64,000 bases of DNA, taken from assembly GCA_029261135.1 (NCBI GenBank), contig JAJDBX010000006.1, positions 1-64,000 of the forward strand. The letters run 5' to 3'. A program made the translations under genes and the position numbers. This stretch comes from Nitrospirota bacterium (GTDB lineage Bacteria; Nitrospirota; Nitrospiria; SBBL01; JAADHI01). Numbering within the stretch: the first letter of the stretch is position 1; each line of letters opens with the position of its first letter. Positions 61,765-64,000 of this stretch are shown here, in pieces. The notes beneath the pieces were generated by a model. It saw only the letters and a program-made list of their open reading frames with translations, was not told where the DNA came from and ran no database searches.

Positions 61765-62644
61765 TTCCTCCTTTTTGTCCGACGAGCTTTTCGAGAGAAG
61801 GACTGGGATATAAATGCACATCCCTTTGCGGAAAAGGGATCGTAATCTCATTTTCTCGAAAGGCCTCAGCGATGGAAAAATTAATCTCGCTACGCAAGTT
61901 TTTTTGATTCTCAGGGTCTCCGGTCCAGACCAGTAGATCAAAATTGAGCGAAGAATCTCCGAATTCCAAAAACCGGACAACGGGTTTGGGCTGTTTTAAT
62001 ACCATTCCATTGGCGTGGGCCACCTCGATCAGCACATTCCGCACCTTTTTTTCGTCGGAACCATAGGCAACACCGACGGGACAATGGATTCGGATGCGCG
62101 GATCACCGACCGTCCAATTGGTCACCTCACCTTCGATAAATTTAGAATTGGGCACGATAATGGTGAGATGGTCGAAGGTTCTGACCGTCGTGGAGCGCAT
62201 GTTGATGCTCATCACTTCGGCTGTGCGATCATTGAGTGTCACCAAATCACCAACACCGATGGGACGTTCGACGAGCAAAATGACCCCCGAGATAAAGTTG
62301 GACGTCAGGTTTTGCAAACCAAAGCCGATGCCGACACTCAAAAAGCCAAAAATGATGGCGAGGCTGCTGAGTTTCAGACCCATTGATTCAGAAGCAATCA
62401 GGATGCCCACAACAATAAAAAAATAGTTGATGATGCGATTCATTGCATAAATCACCGATTTCGAAATTTTTTCTTTTTTTGAAAGCTGCTTAAACATAAT
62501 CCGTTGCACAATCTTGGAAAGTACAAGGGTCAGCATTATGATCAAGAACGCAGCTCCGATACCCCCTAAAGTCACTGCGGTCTCACCGATGCGAAAAAGT
62601 GGTACATTTAGCCACTTGACTTGGTTTTGGATTTCAGTTTTCAT
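61745..62644 (-). CDS. MscS-family mechanosensitive channel
   Basis: 299 residues. Three membrane helices, with the pore helix in 'SLAIIFGFLSVGIGFGLQNLTSNFISGVILLVERPIGVGDLVTLNDRTAEVMSINMRSTTVRTFDHLTIIVPNSKFIEGEVTNW' and a C-terminal vestibule ('FRENEITIPFPQRDVHLYPS'). The protein is a different lineage from the copy at 36668 (conserved GFGLQN rather than GFAAQT). It precedes and overlaps the CNNM gene, suggesting joint production of a tension-gated channel and a divalent cation transporter. Confidence 0.9.
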   Translation of the reverse strand: MKTEIQNQVKWLNVPLFRIGETAVTLGGIGAAFLIIMLTLVLSKIVQRIMFKQLSKKEKISKSVIYAMNRIINYFFIVVGILIASESMGLKLSSLAIIFGFLSVGIGFGLQNLTSNFISGVILLVERPIGVGDLVTLNDRTAEVMSINMRSTTVRTFDHLTIIVPNSKFIEGEVTNWTVGDPRIRIHCPVGVAYGSDEKKVRNVLIEVAHANGMVLKQPKPVVRFLEFGDSSLNFDLLVWTGDPENQKNLRSEINFSIAEAFRENEITIPFPQRDVHLYPSPSLEKLVGQKGGNDIART

Positions 62645-62922
62645 AAGGCACCTCTTATATGGTACGCAATTTTTTGGGGCTAAACGGCGGTTCTAGCCAC
62701 AAAGGGATCACGTTTTTTTTTTTTAAATAAGCTCCAAACGCAGAATTAATCTGTCTTTTTCTGTGCTCGTCATGGAGAAAGAGAAACCCGAAGACATTCA
62801 TAAGAGCAGAATGGGGTAGGGGCTGTACCGCTCAAGCGAAAAAAAAGAGTTGATAGAATACTGATAAATAGTTCGCTTCGTTTTTTCAGAACTGGATCAC
62901 CCGAAAAGAAGGTCATTTCATA

Positions 62923-63611
62923 TCAAGCGGACGGCTCTTTGCTTTCAATCTCAGGTTGAGAAAAACCATTGCCCGATTCCCCAAAATAAACCATGCGATG
63001 CGGAAAAGGAATCTCGATACCGCTGGCATCAAAAGCCAGTTTAATTCGACGAAGGTATTCAGAACCCGTTTCCCATTGTTTGATCTGTTTGCTTTTAATC
63101 CGTCCCTTAATCAGCACCGCAGAGTCATAGAATTTATCCAAACCCATGATCTACGGCACTTCTAACATGTGTTTTCTTTATAGCTGGTTCCATTCAATGC
63201 GGCGACATCACCGACCCGGACTTATTTTTCCATGATGATAAAAAATCTAGAGATCACATCCCACATCAAGTTTTGCGTGCCAAATCCGACCGCGAGCCCA
63301 ATAATACCGGCACTGGCGATGAGTGGCGCTATCTCAATGCCGAGTTCCTTAAAAATCATCAAGCCGATTACAATAGATATTGCCTGCCGAAACAGAACCG
63401 ATATCGTCTCAATTCGCTTTGCGGACTTGGTAATGGGTTCCCCTTCGGCTTGCGCTTCCTGCTGAATCAAACGTTTCTGAAGTCGGGTCAGTACTTTTTT
63501 GATTACAATGGTCAAGCCGCCGCCGAAGATAAGGATCAAGATAATGCGAAATCCAGCATAAGCGACCCTTGAGCAAGGGAGAAGATTGAGATATCCGGAG
63601 AGAAAGTTCAT
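62923..63611 (-). pseudogene. Decayed MscS-family channel gene
   Basis: 63222-63611 encodes helices and the pore region ('APLIASAGIIGLAVGFGTQNLMWDVISRFFIIMEK') and then meets a stop exactly where family members continue as '.QVRVGDV'. The next bases, read on past the stop, are indeed 'VRVGDVAALNG'. A second piece, 62923-63147, encodes the C-terminal vestibule ('YDSAVLIKGRIKSKQIKQWETGSEYLRRIKLAFDASGIEIPFPHRMVYFGE'). About 80 codons of beta domain between them are deleted. The gene cannot give a functional channel. Confidence 0.85.
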
Positions 63612-63632
63612 TCTACTGCCTGAGATTAAGAG

Positions 63633-64000
63633 CTAAAACCATTTTTTCCAACGAAAAAGCATCAGCACAAAAAAGACAATGCCAAGTAGAATAAGCAGAA
63701 AAATTGAAAAGGCCCAAGGGTGATTTGCGCCAGGAATACCACCGACATTAATGCCTAACAAGCCCGTCAAAAAACCCAGAGGGAGGAAAATCGCAGCGAT
63801 GATGGAAAGCACATACATGCGACTGTTTAACTGTTCTGAAGCATGACTCAATAGCTCTTCTTGTGCAAGGGCCTGCCTTTCGCGGATCGCATCCAAATCT
63901 TCCACGTGACGGATGAGTCGGTCGCTGATTTCTCTTATCTGCGACCGATGGGACTCATCGAACCAGGAGACTTTTTCGATTAAAAGCCGAGACAGTGCAT
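63633..64000 (-). CDS. CorA/ZntB-like cation transporter, C-terminal part (partial)
   Basis: The frame runs off the window edge; the ORF-track 'start' at 63905 is an internal GTG. Read on upstream, the sequence 'RLLIEKVSWFDESHRSQIREISDRLIRHVEDLDAIRERQ' is the long cytoplasmic helix of the CorA funnel. Two membrane helices follow, with 'GLLGINVGGIPGANHPWAF', where the GxN signature lies between them in ZntB form (GINVGG.P). It is a pentameric Mg2+ or Zn2+ transporter. It lies just upstream of the decayed MscS gene on the same strand. Confidence 0.85.
   Translation of the reverse strand, partial: ALSRLLIEKVSWFDESHRSQIREISDRLIRHVEDLDAIRERQALAQEELLSHASEQLNSRMYVLSIIAAIFLPLGFLTGLLGINVGGIPGANHPWAFSIFLLILLGIVFFVLMLFRWKKWF

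Noticed and set aside
61765-61980. N-terminal extension of the CNNM gene
   Set aside because: It lies in antiregister within the MscS gene; the ATG at 61764 has a good ribosome site and begins the first membrane helix.
62645-62922. Regulatory RNA in the T-rich spacer between MscS copies
   Set aside because: A run of T at about 62711-62724 is present, but no stable stem precedes it and no gene needs it.
1-64000. CRISPR array, tRNA or rRNA genes, replication origin
   Set aside because: I looked for regular spaced repeats, cloverleaf-like sequences and DnaA-box clusters and saw none.

Overview
The window is about 64 kb of Gram-negative bacterial chromosome of moderate G+C content. It is gene-dense, with no plasmid or phage replication genes, no CRISPR array, no rRNA and no recognisable tRNA. 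Omp85/TamB-type outer-membrane assembly genes, C-terminal-Phe porins, lipoproteins and OmpA-type proteins establish a diderm envelope. The gene content (a pyrR-pyrB-pyrC-carA-carB operon ending in greA, an FbpBC iron transporter, a thiolase/mutase cluster) would fit a Nitrospirota- or deltaproteobacteria-like environmental lineage, but the taxon is only a guess.

Layout. (1) 1-138: the tail of an IS3-family transposase and its right terminal repeat. (2) 0.15-2 kb, minus strand: hemW and a DUF2064 glycosyltransferase. (3) 2-11.3 kb, plus strand: an iron/redox region. A sigma70 promoter with a 21-bp perfect Fur palindrome precedes a porin, three tiny Cys-rich proteins, a cupredoxin, an ApbE-FMN_bind fusion and a 4-TM membrane protein; fur itself follows with its own Fur box, then a second porin and an FbpB/FbpC Fe(III) importer without a recognisable binding protein. 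(4) 11.8-17.7 kb: thiolase, 3-hydroxyacyl-CoA dehydrogenase, acyl-CoA dehydrogenase, the large subunit of a B12 acyl-CoA mutase, and a TerB-like protein. (5) 17.8-19.6 kb: mazEF with a palindromic operator and two small envelope/lipoprotein genes. (6) 19.6-29.5 kb: pyrimidine operon with a PyrR-type attenuator leader, pyrR, pyrB, pyrC, carA, a lipoprotein SppA, carB, greA, and a SAM hydrolase.

(7) 29.5-43 kb is the first osmotic/ion-stress block: a retropepsin-like protease, an inactive-transglutaminase/7TM protein and a RimK-related ATP-grasp ligase in a row, then an NhaP/RCK antiporter, a DUF432 protein with an MscS channel, and a minus-strand operon of MscS-like channel, stand-alone MgtE_N/CBS protein and MgtE. 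(8) 43-50 kb: YihY and TamB/TamA. (9) 50-57.3 kb: small stress-envelope proteins (DUF883/YqjE/YqjK-like, lmo0937, OsmY-like BON, OmpA/DUF4398), DUF3494 ice-binding-type lipoproteins and a Crp/Fnr regulator. (10) 57.6-64 kb: an internally deleted IS3 element, then a second peptide-tagging locus (RimB-like retropepsin, RimK, AstE/AspA-like hydrolase) beside a CNNM/CorC transporter, MscS, a decayed MscS and a CorA/ZntB transporter cut by the window edge.

The most interesting themes are the pairing of two ATP-grasp amidoligase/retropepsin loci (plus a relic of a third protease copy) with a dense set of mechanosensitive channels and Mg/K/Na transporters, and the Fur-controlled flavinylated redox module. 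The second half also carries many gene relics (retropepsin, dicarboxylate symporter, LOG protein, DUF3422, VTT protein, BON protein, IS3, MscS), showing active gene loss around the stress loci.
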